Position numbers and translations under genes: made by a program. The notes below the pieces were generated by a model. That model was not told where the DNA came from, made no database searches, and saw only the letters and a program-made list of their open reading frames with translations. 64,000 nt of DNA from Parasphaerochaeta coccoides DSM 17374 (GTDB lineage: Bacteria > Spirochaetota > Spirochaetia > Sphaerochaetales > Sphaerochaetaceae). Positions within the stretch are counted from its first letter, which is position 1; every line of letters begins with the position of its first letter. The stretch spans positions 1-64,000 of the forward strand of contig NC_015436.1 in assembly GCF_000208385.1 (NCBI RefSeq). Reading direction: 5' to 3'. Of this stretch, positions 44,435 to 53,461 are shown piece after piece.

Positions 44435-45442
44435 CTACTTGACGGCTCCCCCGCTTATGCTGCCACCATCGACCCAATCCTCAATTCCAATCTGGATTGC
44501 AGCCACGGCGACTTTATCGGCAGCCGTATTCAGCGTCATGTTATAGACGTATTGCTTGCCGCTTTCAAAGACTATTTTACCTTTATCAGTTTGGGCGACA
44601 GAAGCCGCCTCCCATTCGTAGGTGTCTTCATCAAGGAAGAAGTCCAGGACAAAAGAAGACAGAGCGGTCGCATTGTCCGTAGGTACCAATACTGCTTCAA
44701 ACCTGCGCTTTCCCGCAAGTCGTTCCATAGTAGTAAGGGTATCGGAAATATTTCTCATGATAACAGAATTAGAGGAGTCAGGAGTCACGACTCCAGTATC
44801 CAGATTGATTATGGCTGTTGTTTTCAAACCTGAGAGTTCAATACTAAGGTCACCAGCGTTGATAGCAGATGCATCGACGGTCGTACTTGGCCCGATATTG
44901 ACAATCAGGCGAGAGAACAGGTGTTTAAGTTTCAACGCCACCTGTGATGTATTGTTCTGGACATTGTTCGTGCGTCCCCACAGGAAGTCGGCTTTTCCGG
45001 TATCCTGTTCCGTACTGCTATCGGTGATTTTTATTTCCAATTCTGGCATATCATTGGTGTTTGTAACATATGGATAGTATGCGATGAAATCAAAGAATGG
45101 CGCAGGATTCATGCCAAGGTCATCCCACTTCAAAGTATTGGCAGCATCAAAAGGAGTGAAGCCGGAAGACTGAGAGGCTGTATCAGCCTTGTAGTGTTTA
45201 TTGCCGCGACCGACGGCTTGTGCGGTAGCTGCCGTGCCAGTACCATGTTCCAGCATGAAGATGCCGACTTCATCATTGGCTTGCCATACGGAATCAGCCA
45301 TGGCTTTGCGTGCTATATTTGAGGTGAAGCGTACTTCATGGGAATTGGAAACAGGAACCGTGTTGCTATCACATGAAACAAAAGCGACAATAAGCATCAG
45401 GATGCCCGTAGAAACCACAATACTTAATTTATTCTCTCTCAT
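44435..45442 (-). CDS. Fimbrillin-like lipoprotein
   Basis: 335 residues starting MRENKLS, a hydrophobic stretch and a lipobox-like AFVSC. The rest has the fimbrillin/Mfa-like pattern: [72 protein letters not shown] and [12 protein letters not shown]. Such proteins build fimbriae in Bacteroidetes, so presence here suggests transfer or an old share. It is the shortest of four paralogues in this window, with the fimbrillin part only. Its start ATGAGAGAGAAT shows the unexpanded form of the repeat tracts below. Confidence 0.85.
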   Translation of the reverse strand: MRENKLSIVVSTGILMLIVAFVSCDSNTVPVSNSHEVRFTSNIARKAMADSVWQANDEVGIFMLEHGTGTAATAQAVGRGNKHYKADTASQSSGFTPFDAANTLKWDDLGMNPAPFFDFIAYYPYVTNTNDMPELEIKITDSSTEQDTGKADFLWGRTNNVQNNTSQVALKLKHLFSRLIVNIGPSTTVDASAINAGDLSIELSGLKTTAIINLDTGVVTPDSSNSVIMRNISDTLTTMERLAGKRRFEAVLVPTDNATALSSFVLDFFLDEDTYEWEAASVAQTDKGKIVFESGKQYVYNMTLNTAADKVAVAAIQIGIEDWVDGGSISGGAVK

Positions 45443-45645
45443 TCAGCGTTCCCACTTTGTAAGACTAAGATGACCAAACAACTCCGGCACATATGATATG
45501 CTTTGGGAACGGGTCAGTATATCTTTATTGAGGAAGACAGTATAGCGTCATTTACAATTCTGCGTCCAGCTTTTTTTACTTTGTTCGCAATCAGTGCGCA
45601 ATCAGTGCGAAATCGGGGATGTTGCCCTGTTGTTGTCCTATGGTT

Positions 45646-46137
45646 TCAGTGAGAAGCCACGGACTTCTTTTCCAGTTCAAGCAGCCAAACCTTGATGTCC
45701 AGTCCACCACCGTACCCCACCATGTCACCTTGTGCGCCAATGACCCGGTGGCAGGGCGTGATGATGGCAATGGGGTTGCGGTTGTTCGCCATGCCCACCG
45801 CACGGAAAGCCAAAGGCGAGCCGACGTGGATGGCAATGTCCTTGTAGCTTCTGGTCTGCCCATACGGAATAGTTCTGAGGGCTTCCCAGACTTTTTTCTG
45901 GAAAAGCGTTCCGTTTTCTTCCAGCGGAAGGTCAAATATGGTCAACGTGCCGGAAAGATACTGCCGTACCTGACGGATTGCTTCCCGCAGGAGAGGCGTC
46001 TCCCTCTCTGGCAAACTGTCCGCTTTCCTTCCTTTTTCAAATGCCAAGCCGCATATCGCGCCGTTCCGCTCGCTGATGGCTATGACGCCCAGTGGAGTAT
46101 CGTATAGGACTGTCGTCTGTGCATCGATGTTCTTCAT
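45646..46137 (-). CDS. ogt: Methylated-DNA-protein cysteine methyltransferase
   Basis: 163-residue suicide repair protein removing alkyl groups from O6-methylguanine. The active cysteine lies in IAIITPCHRVIGAQG; YGQTRSYKDIA and RAVGMANNRNP flank it. The start at 46137 is set by homology; a ribosome-binding site is not obvious. It lies 43 bases after the IclR gene on the same strand. Confidence 0.93.
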   Translation of the reverse strand: MKNIDAQTTVLYDTPLGVIAISERNGAICGLAFEKGRKADSLPERETPLLREAIRQVRQYLSGTLTIFDLPLEENGTLFQKKVWEALRTIPYGQTRSYKDIAIHVGSPLAFRAVGMANNRNPIAIITPCHRVIGAQGDMVGYGGGLDIKVWLLELEKKSVASH

Positions 46138-46180
46138 GGGAAAACTATAGGAGGTAATTCCGCTGTCGTAAAGCCCTGTG

Positions 46181-46972
46181 CTACGATTCTCTGCCCAAGA
46201 TACGAGAGATGCGGCCACAGGTGTCAGTGATGATAGCCGCGGCATCTGCCGTGTTGATTTCCACGAACCGGAAAAGCGGCCATGAGACACTCATGGCGGC
46301 TACAGTCCTGCCTGTGTAGTCATGGATTCCCGCGCCAATGCAAACGACGCCTTCCTCATGTTCCTCGTCATCCATCGCCCAACCCCTGGCAGAGATGAGA
46401 TCCAGTTCCTGGAAAATCTGCCCCGGTGTACGCAAGGTCTTGGGCGTGAATGGCTTGAGGGCAGTCCGGGCCAGATAGTCAGAGACGTGCGTGGCATCCA
46501 TGCCGGCTAGCAGGATCTTGCCGATGGCGGTGCAGTACAGGGGAATTGTCTTGCCGACCCGCGAATACATCCGAACCGTATAAGAAGATTCCTTTTTCAA
46601 GATATAGACAGCCTCATCCTCGGTGAGAATGCCCATATGGACTGTCTCGCCGAATCTTTCACAGAGTTCGGAAGCAAATGGCCGGGCAACATCGAGAAGG
46701 TCGATATGAGAAAGGACATGGGAGCCTACAGAGAACATCCTGAGAGTCAGGGAGTAGCGGTCGGTTGAATCTTTATGGACGTAACCCAGTGATGTCAAAG
46801 TGGAGAGAAAGCGCAGGAGAGTCGCCTTGGGCAACTGCGTTTCCTTTGCCAGATTCTCCAGGTTCACGCTGCTGTGGCGGGCAAGCGTCTCCAGTACCGT
46901 GATGGTACGGGAGACTGCGCTCATCTGTCTGGCATCATCGCCAGTGCTGGATTCTGAATATGCCATCATCAT
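46181..46972 (-). CDS. IclR-family regulator, KdgR-like
   Basis: 263 residues with an N-terminal winged helix (AVSRTITVLETLARHSSVNL, LAKETQLPKATLLRFLSTL) and the IclR effector domain (PLYCTAIGKILLA, ARGWAMDDEEHEEGVVCIGAGI). Its start codons overlap the uxaC stop, so it is translated with the uxa operon. KdgR of enterobacteria is of this family and represses pectin genes with KDG as inducer; matching boxes occur in this window. No gene symbol is given because function rests on context. Confidence 0.85.
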   Translation of the reverse strand: MMMAYSESSTGDDARQMSAVSRTITVLETLARHSSVNLENLAKETQLPKATLLRFLSTLTSLGYVHKDSTDRYSLTLRMFSVGSHVLSHIDLLDVARPFASELCERFGETVHMGILTEDEAVYILKKESSYTVRMYSRVGKTIPLYCTAIGKILLAGMDATHVSDYLARTALKPFTPKTLRTPGQIFQELDLISARGWAMDDEEHEEGVVCIGAGIHDYTGRTVAAMSVSWPLFRFVEINTADAAAIITDTCGRISRILGRES

Positions 46973-48390
46973 CCCTCAAAGTATGTCTGGGCATTGCCGA
47001 AAGAAATATCCCTGACAATGCCGCCAAGGAGATTGAAGTCTCCGTTGACTTCACCATCCTCCACCCACGTACCTATGATATTGCACAGGATGCGGCGGAA
47101 ATACTCATGACGCGGATAGGAGAGGAAAGACCGGCTGTCCGTCAGCATGCCCACGAAACGGGACAGCAAACCGATGTTCGCCAAACTTTTCATCTGATAC
47201 TCCATGCCATCCTTGTGATCACAGAACCACCACGCGGAACCCAGCTGTATCTTGCCCGGAACATTGCCCTGGAAACCGCCTCCTACTGTCATCAGGACTT
47301 CATAGTCATTCTGGTTCAGGGAATAAAGGATTGTCTTGGGCGTCTGGCGTGTCTTTTCCAGTTCGTCAAGGAAACGGGAAAGATTGGCGGCAAAGGAGAC
47401 TGCCGGGTCATGTACCGCGTCATACCCCGTGTCCGGGCCAAGTTTGGCAAACTGCCGGGAATTGACGTTGCGGATGGCCGACAGGTGAAGTTGCATGGCT
47501 ATGTTCCTGTCGTGATACGCCCTGCCCAGCGCCAGCAGGACGCGAGTCTTGTAAGCATCGACCTCCTCCTGGGAAAGGCGCTCGCCTTCCAAGCTCCGCT
47601 GGAAGATGGCATTGACCTCGGCATCGCTTTTCATGACGAAAGGAGGATAAGTGAGCGCATGGTCGCTGGCCTTGCAACCCAGTGAGACAAAGAAATCCAG
47701 CCGCTTTATCAGTGCCTTGATGACATCGCCCGCAGTCTGGATGTCAATACCGGTACTGTTTCCAAGTTTCTGGATGTACGCACAGAACCCTTCCTGTTCA
47801 ATGTTCAGTGCCTTGTCCGGCCGGAAGGAGGGGAGAACCTTGGCGGGGGAATCCTTCATGTCCAGTATCCTCTTGTGATCGGCAAGATCATCAATAGGAT
47901 CATCTGTCGTGCCGACGGCGTAAACGTTGAACTTCTTCATGATGCCGCTGACACAGAAGAATGGATCGGAGGCGAGCTTCTCATTGGCCGCTTTGTAGAT
48001 GGCTGGCGCGGAAGAAGTCGTCAGAGGCTCATCGATGTCAAAATATCGTTGCAATTCCAAATGAGTCCAGTGGTACAGGGGGTTTCCAATCAGACGTTCC
48101 ATGGTTCCCGCCCAGGCAAGGAATTTCTCATAGGGGTCGGCGTCAGGACCTGTCACTATGGCTTCACTCACTCCGTTGGCTCTCATCATGCGCCATTTGT
48201 AGTGGTCGCCGTATCCATTGCTTCCCAGCCATGCTTCGGTGATGCCGTCAAAACGGCGATTATCGGCAATCTCCCGTGGAATCAGATGACAATGATAGTC
48301 AAAGATTGGCTCGGAGGCCGCGTATTCGTGGTAAAGACGCGCGGCGGTCTTATTTGTGAGAAGGAAATCCTTGTCCATGAACTTTTTCAT
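46969..48390 (-). CDS. uxaC: Uronate isomerase
   Basis: 473-residue enzyme interconverting galacturonate and tagaturonate (and glucuronate and fructuronate). N-terminal PIFDYHCHLIPREIADNRRF with the metal-type HxH, GSNGYGDHYKWRMMRANGV and GFQGNVPGKIQLGSAWWF are characteristic. First step of the pathway here. The stop overlaps the IclR start, and its start is overlapped by the uxaA stop by four bases. Confidence 0.97.
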   Translation of the reverse strand: MKKFMDKDFLLTNKTAARLYHEYAASEPIFDYHCHLIPREIADNRRFDGITEAWLGSNGYGDHYKWRMMRANGVSEAIVTGPDADPYEKFLAWAGTMERLIGNPLYHWTHLELQRYFDIDEPLTTSSAPAIYKAANEKLASDPFFCVSGIMKKFNVYAVGTTDDPIDDLADHKRILDMKDSPAKVLPSFRPDKALNIEQEGFCAYIQKLGNSTGIDIQTAGDVIKALIKRLDFFVSLGCKASDHALTYPPFVMKSDAEVNAIFQRSLEGERLSQEEVDAYKTRVLLALGRAYHDRNIAMQLHLSAIRNVNSRQFAKLGPDTGYDAVHDPAVSFAANLSRFLDELEKTRQTPKTILYSLNQNDYEVLMTVGGGFQGNVPGKIQLGSAWWFCDHKDGMEYQMKSLANIGLLSRFVGMLTDSRSFLSYPRHEYFRRILCNIIGTWVEDGEVNGDFNLLGGIVRDISFGNAQTYFEG

Positions 48391-49934
48391 AAGATTACTC
48401 CATCTTTAAAGAGTGATATCTCGGCATACCCGTTGTCTTCATTCTTCGTCTTGCGGCCGGATGCCGTATCGGCAATCAGTCTGACAAAATCCTCCGTGAC
48501 TTTTTCCACATCCTCATGGAGTATCCGTCCGGCGTTGAAATCAATCCATCCTTTTTTCATTTCGCTGATTCGGTCATTGGTTGCAATCTTCACCGTGGGA
48601 ACCGGTGCGCCCAACGGAGTACCGCGACCTGTCGTAAAGAGTATCATATGCGCTCCTGCCGCGGTAAGAGCCGTGGTGGATACAATGTCATTGCCAGGGC
48701 CACTGAGCAGAGTTAACCCCTTGGTCAGCTCTTTGTCCTCTCCCTTGGCGGACACACGCTCTCCGTATCCCAGGATATTGCGTACCGGCGCAAGGCCGCC
48801 TTTCTGCACACAACCGAGACTTTTATCCTCCAGCGTGGTGATGCCGCCATCCTTGTTTCCCGGAGAGGGATTCTCATAGACGACCTGTCCGTGGCGGACG
48901 AAGTAATCCTTGAAATCATCTATCAGCTTTGTAGTCTTTATGAAGGTATCCCGATTGACGCATCTGTCCATCAGGACTTGTTCCGCTCCGAACATCTCAG
49001 GGACTTCCGTGAGGATGACCGTACCGCCGAGGGATGTGAGGATGTCGCTCATCCGTCCCACCAGGGGGTTCGCGGTTATGCCGCTGAATCCGTCCGATCC
49101 CCCGCACTTCATCCCCAGGACGAGTTCGCTGACAGGGACATCAACACGTTTGTCATCCTTCATTGCTTTGGCAATTTCACAGAGAAGCTGTTTCCCCGCT
49201 TCCAATTCATCAGGAACATCCTGGGCAACGAGGTAACGGGTGCGTTCCGGATCCATAGGCCCAAGCAATTCCTTAAATTCCTTCATGGTGTTGTTCTCAC
49301 ATCCCAGGCCGAATACCAGTACGCCTCCTGCATTGGGATGCCTGGCAAGGTCAGCAAGAATGACGCGCGTGTTCTCATGGTCGGTACCCAGCTGTGAGCA
49401 TCCGTAGGGGTGTCCCCACACCTGGATGTTTTCCACGGCAGGGATATCTTTGAACGCCTGCCGCGCCCATTCCACCAGCTTTTCACTGATGCGATTGACG
49501 CATCCGACCGTCGGAATAATCCAAAGTTCATTGCGCACGCCTATGCGTCCGTCCGCCCTGCGGTAGGCCTTGATGGTGGAGAATTTCTTCTCCCATTTTT
49601 CCTTCACTGCCTGTTGAGCGGAGATATAGGCTTCCGCGGAGGATTCATCATAGGTGTATTGTGCGCTCTCCGAGAGCAGCGTCCGCACATTGTGCGTATG
49701 GATGTGGCTGCCAGCGGGAATGTCTTCCTTTGCTCCGCCAATCGGATAGCCGTATTTAATCACCTTGCCGCCCTTGGGGATATCCACAAGAGCGACCTTG
49801 TGACCTGCCGGAATATCCGACAACAGGGTAATGTCCTGTCCGTCCACCGTGCATGTCGTGTCTTTTGCCAAGGGGATGACGGCTACGGCGACGACATCGG
49901 TCGGACTGATTTTCACTAATTTATTCGCGTACAT
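48387..49934 (-). CDS. uxaA: Altronate dehydratase
   Basis: 515-residue iron-dependent enzyme dehydrating altronate to KDG. It has the N-terminal SAF-type domain (AGHKVALVDIPKGGKVIKYG, IPAGSHIHTHNV) and the large domain with GRIGVRNELWIIPTVGCVN, HPYGCSQLGTDHENT, LGMKCGGSDGFSG and GNDIVSTTALTAAGAHMILF. Full length. Nine bases separate it from uxaB. Confidence 0.97.
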   Translation of the reverse strand: MYANKLVKISPTDVVAVAVIPLAKDTTCTVDGQDITLLSDIPAGHKVALVDIPKGGKVIKYGYPIGGAKEDIPAGSHIHTHNVRTLLSESAQYTYDESSAEAYISAQQAVKEKWEKKFSTIKAYRRADGRIGVRNELWIIPTVGCVNRISEKLVEWARQAFKDIPAVENIQVWGHPYGCSQLGTDHENTRVILADLARHPNAGGVLVFGLGCENNTMKEFKELLGPMDPERTRYLVAQDVPDELEAGKQLLCEIAKAMKDDKRVDVPVSELVLGMKCGGSDGFSGITANPLVGRMSDILTSLGGTVILTEVPEMFGAEQVLMDRCVNRDTFIKTTKLIDDFKDYFVRHGQVVYENPSPGNKDGGITTLEDKSLGCVQKGGLAPVRNILGYGERVSAKGEDKELTKGLTLLSGPGNDIVSTTALTAAGAHMILFTTGRGTPLGAPVPTVKIATNDRISEMKKGWIDFNAGRILHEDVEKVTEDFVRLIADTASGRKTKNEDNGYAEISLFKDGVIL

Positions 49935-49943
49935 GGTTGTTCC

Positions 49944-51437
49944 TCATGCGCTTGTCGCTTGAATCAATTCTTCCATGGTTTTCCTGACACCATGGGTCCA
50001 GATTTTCTCAAGGTATCCAGCGGTCAACACTTCCAGACCCTCTACTGTGGTCAAATCTTGTCCCCACCACGCGCTTTCGGAAAGCACTCCGGAGGCAAGC
50101 CGGACTGCCATGGTCTGGGGATTCCCGCCTTCCGCGTACAGTCCCGCGAAACGATCAAGCACTTCCGGACTGTCGTTGATGGGATAGGTCATGCCGTTGC
50201 GTTCTCCTTTCAGAGTCGTTCCTTCCCGTTCCGTACCCCGGTAGAAAGAAATGAGGGCTGCCAGGGAGAACACCAAAAGGCAGGGCTGAGAGCCTTTTTT
50301 CTTGAAATAGCCCAGCAAGGAAGGTAAGTTGCGCGTCTTGAACTTGCTGATGGAATTGAGGCTTATCGAGAGCAGCATATGACGGATGTAGGGATTGGCG
50401 AAACGTTCAAGGACATCAGCGGCATATTTCTCCAGCTCGTCCTTGTCTCCATCCATCGATGGTATGATTTCTGTGAATACCCCCTTCTTCATGAAGGCGC
50501 TGACCAGGGGATCCTTGGTACATTCCTCCACCGTATCAAGTCCTGCCTGCCATGCGGCCAGAACGCTCATGGTATGCGCCCCGTTGAGGATGCGAACCTT
50601 ACGGGTGCGGTAGAAGGACATGTCATCCGTCCAGACTACGTTCAGACCGGCCTTGTCAAAGGGAAGTTCATCCGCATACGTTTTCTTATGGCATTCAATG
50701 ACCCAGAGATGGAATATCTCGGCGGTGTCGAGCAGGTTGTCCCGGTAGCCCAGCTTGTCCCAGATTGCCTCGGCTTCCTCACGGGGGTAGCCGGGGACTA
50801 TCCTGTCCACCAGGCTGTTGCAGAAATCATTGCAGTCTTCGACCCAGCGGATGAAGCTGTCGCAAAGATGCCATTCGTGCGCATGGCGCAGCACAATTTC
50901 ACGCAGGGCATCTCCGTTCTTGTCTATCAACTCGCAGGGAATGAACACCAACCCCTTAGCGGCATCTCCGCCGAAATGCTGGAACCTATGGTAGAGGAAC
51001 GCTGTCACTTTCCCAGGGAACGAAGCCTGCGGCTTGTCGTCAAGCGTTTCCCCTTCATGGTATGCGATGCCCGCTTCCGTCGTATTGGAAACGACGAAAC
51101 GCAGGTCGGCGTTCTCAGCAATCCTCATGTATTCCTCATGCTGTTCATAAGGATTGACGACACGGGAGATGCTGGTAATCCTCCGGTATTCCTCAACGGT
51201 CTTTCCGTTTTGGACTCCACGAAGGATGGTGGTGTACAAGTCTTTCTGGGCGTTAATCATCTCACCCATGCCACCGGACAGAGGCTGCGCCACTACGATA
51301 TTGCCTATGAAACTGGTCTTCTCGTTGAGGATATCGACCATCCAATCAACAAAAGCCCGCAGGAAATTCCCTTCTCCGAACTGGAGTATCCTCTCAGGCC
51401 GGATGATTGTGGTCTCAACGTCAGTGATGTTTTTCAT
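49944..51437 (-). CDS. uxaB: Tagaturonate reductase
   Basis: 497-residue NADH-dependent enzyme of the mannitol dehydrogenase family, reducing tagaturonate to altronate. RILQFGEGNFLRAFVDWMVD at the N-terminus, VVSNTTEAGIAYHEGE and KVRILNGAHTMSVLAAW in the middle, are the UxaB pattern. It is the first gene of uxaB-uxaA-uxaC-iclR. AAGGAG precedes the ATG. A weak KdgR-like half box lies upstream. Confidence 0.95.
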   Translation of the reverse strand: MKNITDVETTIIRPERILQFGEGNFLRAFVDWMVDILNEKTSFIGNIVVAQPLSGGMGEMINAQKDLYTTILRGVQNGKTVEEYRRITSISRVVNPYEQHEEYMRIAENADLRFVVSNTTEAGIAYHEGETLDDKPQASFPGKVTAFLYHRFQHFGGDAAKGLVFIPCELIDKNGDALREIVLRHAHEWHLCDSFIRWVEDCNDFCNSLVDRIVPGYPREEAEAIWDKLGYRDNLLDTAEIFHLWVIECHKKTYADELPFDKAGLNVVWTDDMSFYRTRKVRILNGAHTMSVLAAWQAGLDTVEECTKDPLVSAFMKKGVFTEIIPSMDGDKDELEKYAADVLERFANPYIRHMLLSISLNSISKFKTRNLPSLLGYFKKKGSQPCLLVFSLAALISFYRGTEREGTTLKGERNGMTYPINDSPEVLDRFAGLYAEGGNPQTMAVRLASGVLSESAWWGQDLTTVEGLEVLTAGYLEKIWTHGVRKTMEELIQATSA

Positions 51438-51470
51438 GATTCTTGGCTCCTTGTGTATCCCATGTTTCCG

Positions 51471-51485
51471 GGGACATTATTTCAT
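51471..51485 (-). promoter_or_regulatory. Weak KdgR-like half box before uxaB
   Basis: On the minus strand AATGAAATAATGTCC matches the first 13 positions of the KdgR consensus, then departs. It lies 34 bases before the uxaB start. Confidence 0.4.
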
Positions 51486-51490
51486 TGGTA

Positions 51491-52480
51491 TCACGTGATG
51501 CGGGCAGTGTCTTTCACGATGGCGGTGTCTTTCCGCGCGGGAGATTGCCTGACAGGAAAAAGCAGCTTGCCCATGATGGCGCATATGGATTGCTGGACGA
51601 TGATGCCACAGATGACGGGGATGGCTGAACGGGGTGGGAAAAAGCTGATGGAAAGAACCATGGCGGCGCTGATGTTCCTTAGTCCGATGGCGAATGTCAT
51701 GCTGACGTTCCTGTCCTTTTGTCCGGAGACTCCGGCCAGGGACAACAGCCGTCCGACAATGAAGGTCACGGCCACTGCTATACAGGCGACAATGGCTATG
51801 GGCAGGTCAGCCCATGTCATTGCCAAGATGTCTGGGGCAATGCGTGATACGTTGAGGCAGATGACTATGAGCAACGCGACCTTTCCGAAAGGCTTCAGGA
51901 CATGGACGACAGTATCAGAGACTCGGCCATGGGTCACTTGGTTGAGTGTCATGCCGAGGATTGATGGCAGGGCGACCATCCACAGGAGGCTCATCATCAT
52001 GCTTGCGCTGTCAATGGAAACTGATGCTCCGCTGATAAGCGAGATGGTCAGGGGGACGACGAAAGGGGCAAGGAGGGTATCTATGACGATCAGTGTCAAC
52101 GACAGGGGTTCGTGGCCTTTGTAGATGGAGGACCAGACATATCCGGTAACGGCGGTGGGTGTGGAGAAAAGCAGCAGGAATCCTATGGGGATATCAGTCT
52201 CCGCGGAGAATATGAGGGATGCCGCATGGTATGTCAGCAACGGTAGCAGGACATGGGAGCCCAGGAAGAAAATGATGATGTCCCGTGGTTTCCTGATGGT
52301 AGAAACGAAATCCCTTATATTCATGGAAAGAGCGCCGGAGAAAGTCATGAAGCCGAAAAGTATGGTGACTGTCGGAGAAATCCATCCGTCGCGGGGTGGC
52401 TGGACAATGGAAAAACTACTGCCGACAATGATGCCTATGACGACTCCCAAAGGCGTCAAGAGAGGCATGAAACGTTCCAT
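51491..52480 (-). CDS. BASS-family (bile acid:sodium symporter-like) transporter
   Basis: About 329 residues, with some ten hydrophobic helices and the family motifs FLLLFSTPTAVTGYVWSSIY and FAIGLRNISAAMVLSI. BASS members move organic acids with sodium. Its place beside the uxa operon, and an upstream KdgR-like box, make a uronate or KDG the likely cargo. The frame is open to an ATG at 52531, but that start would sit in the operator, so ATG 52480 is used; neither has a good ribosome-binding site. Confidence 0.82.
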   Translation of the reverse strand: MERFMPLLTPLGVVIGIIVGSSFSIVQPPRDGWISPTVTILFGFMTFSGALSMNIRDFVSTIRKPRDIIIFFLGSHVLLPLLTYHAASLIFSAETDIPIGFLLLFSTPTAVTGYVWSSIYKGHEPLSLTLIVIDTLLAPFVVPLTISLISGASVSIDSASMMMSLLWMVALPSILGMTLNQVTHGRVSDTVVHVLKPFGKVALLIVICLNVSRIAPDILAMTWADLPIAIVACIAVAVTFIVGRLLSLAGVSGQKDRNVSMTFAIGLRNISAAMVLSISFFPPRSAIPVICGIIVQQSICAIMGKLLFPVRQSPARKDTAIVKDTARIT

Positions 52481-52523
52481 GACGTGGTTAACAGAAATAA
52501 ATGTCTCTCGCCGACTTTTAAAA

Positions 52524-52538
52524 TGAAACATTGTTCCA
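52524..52538 (-). promoter_or_regulatory. KdgR-like box before the BASS transporter gene
   Basis: TGAAACATTGTTCCA inside AATGAAACATTGTTCCATT is an almost perfect palindrome. Its reverse complement differs from the kdgK box only at the centre base. Confidence 0.75.
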
Positions 52539-52733
52539 TTATTCTATCTTTGACCTGTATGGCTGTCAAGGTGAATAAACGGGGAGTCCAGAAAGGACAA
52601 TCACTGTTTGCCCTTTCTGAAAAACTGAAAATTTGATGATGGATGTGTTTGATCCGATACCCCTGACCATGGGAAAATATAGTGCATCTTACAGTATTTC
52701 AGGGCAGGGATAGCACTGATGGATGTTTCGGTT

Positions 52734-53255
52734 TCACATATCCCGCAGGAAATAGAAGTGCTTCCCTTGTGCATCCGTCACGGTCAGGGTCTCTGTTCCT
52801 TCCGCCGAACCTTCTGAATGTTTCACCTCCAGCGTCTCCATGTCCTGGCTTACGGTGAGAATAAGGTTCTTCTCCCCGTATCCCAGAAGAATGTTGGTCT
52901 TGTCGGAGGGGAGTTTGCTCTTTCCATCATCCATCCACCCATTCAGTTCCCCGTCTTCTGTAACCGTAGGATAAAACTCCAGATGACGCCATTTCCAGTC
53001 GGTGGTGGGTTTGTCGGAACCGATGTCCTGTTTCCATGTGGTGCCTGCCAGATGAAGCAGCAATAACTCCTGTGAGTCTTTATCGATGATGGCGGGCAGC
53101 GAGATGTTGCAGGCAATGCAGCTGACTATGACAAGGATGAAGAATGTGGCCATGGGAATGAACCGGACGATGAACGGCAGGGCTTTAGCAGTCTCTGTCT
53201 TTCCCTGATTGTGAGAATCTATGGAGCTTTTTTTCAAGCTGTTGATGTCTGACAT
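52734..53255 (-). CDS. Small membrane-anchored protein of unknown function
   Basis: 173 residues. A hydrophilic N-terminus of about 27 residues leads into one membrane helix (FIVRFIPMATFFILVIVSCIAC), and the rest is soluble and beta-rich (TTWKQDIGSDKPTTDWKWRH, ILTVSQDMETLEVKHSEGS, GKHFYFLRDM), resembling a small lipocalin-like or DUF domain. I do not recognise the family. It lies between the transporter gene and the surface-protein cluster. Confidence 0.65.
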   Translation of the reverse strand: MSDINSLKKSSIDSHNQGKTETAKALPFIVRFIPMATFFILVIVSCIACNISLPAIIDKDSQELLLLHLAGTTWKQDIGSDKPTTDWKWRHLEFYPTVTEDGELNGWMDDGKSKLPSDKTNILLGYGEKNLILTVSQDMETLEVKHSEGSAEGTETLTVTDAQGKHFYFLRDM

Positions 53256-53400
53256 GCGGAACTCCTACAATGATAGGTATATGTAATGAACAGCCACGGA
53301 TGTGGCTGGGGGCTATATGTGTCGGATTACAGGCGGGGCGTGTATGAGGCTGTATTTCATGTAAATGTTATCCTTGGATTCAATTTCAAAGAGGATGAAA

Positions 53401-53443
53401 CCGGCGTGGCGAAACGACCTGTTAATCGGTCGGCGTACGCCGG
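53401..53443 (-). repeat. Repeated 3' stem-loop element, copy A
   Basis: Outer stem CCGGCGT/ACGCCGG and inner stem CGACC/GGTCG around TGTTAATC, 19 bases after the stop of the first RCC1 gene. Two further copies follow the other RCC1 genes. Confidence 0.7.
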
Positions 53444-53461
53444 TATCATCTCATGTTCCGG

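Noticed and set aside
47875-48879. Plus-strand open frame of 334 codons over uxaC/uxaA
   Set aside because: Antisense to two clear enzymes; no domain seen.
50379-52124. Long + strand open frame of 581 codons
   Set aside because: It lies antisense to uxaB and the BASS gene, which have strong family motifs. It has no recognisable protein pattern.
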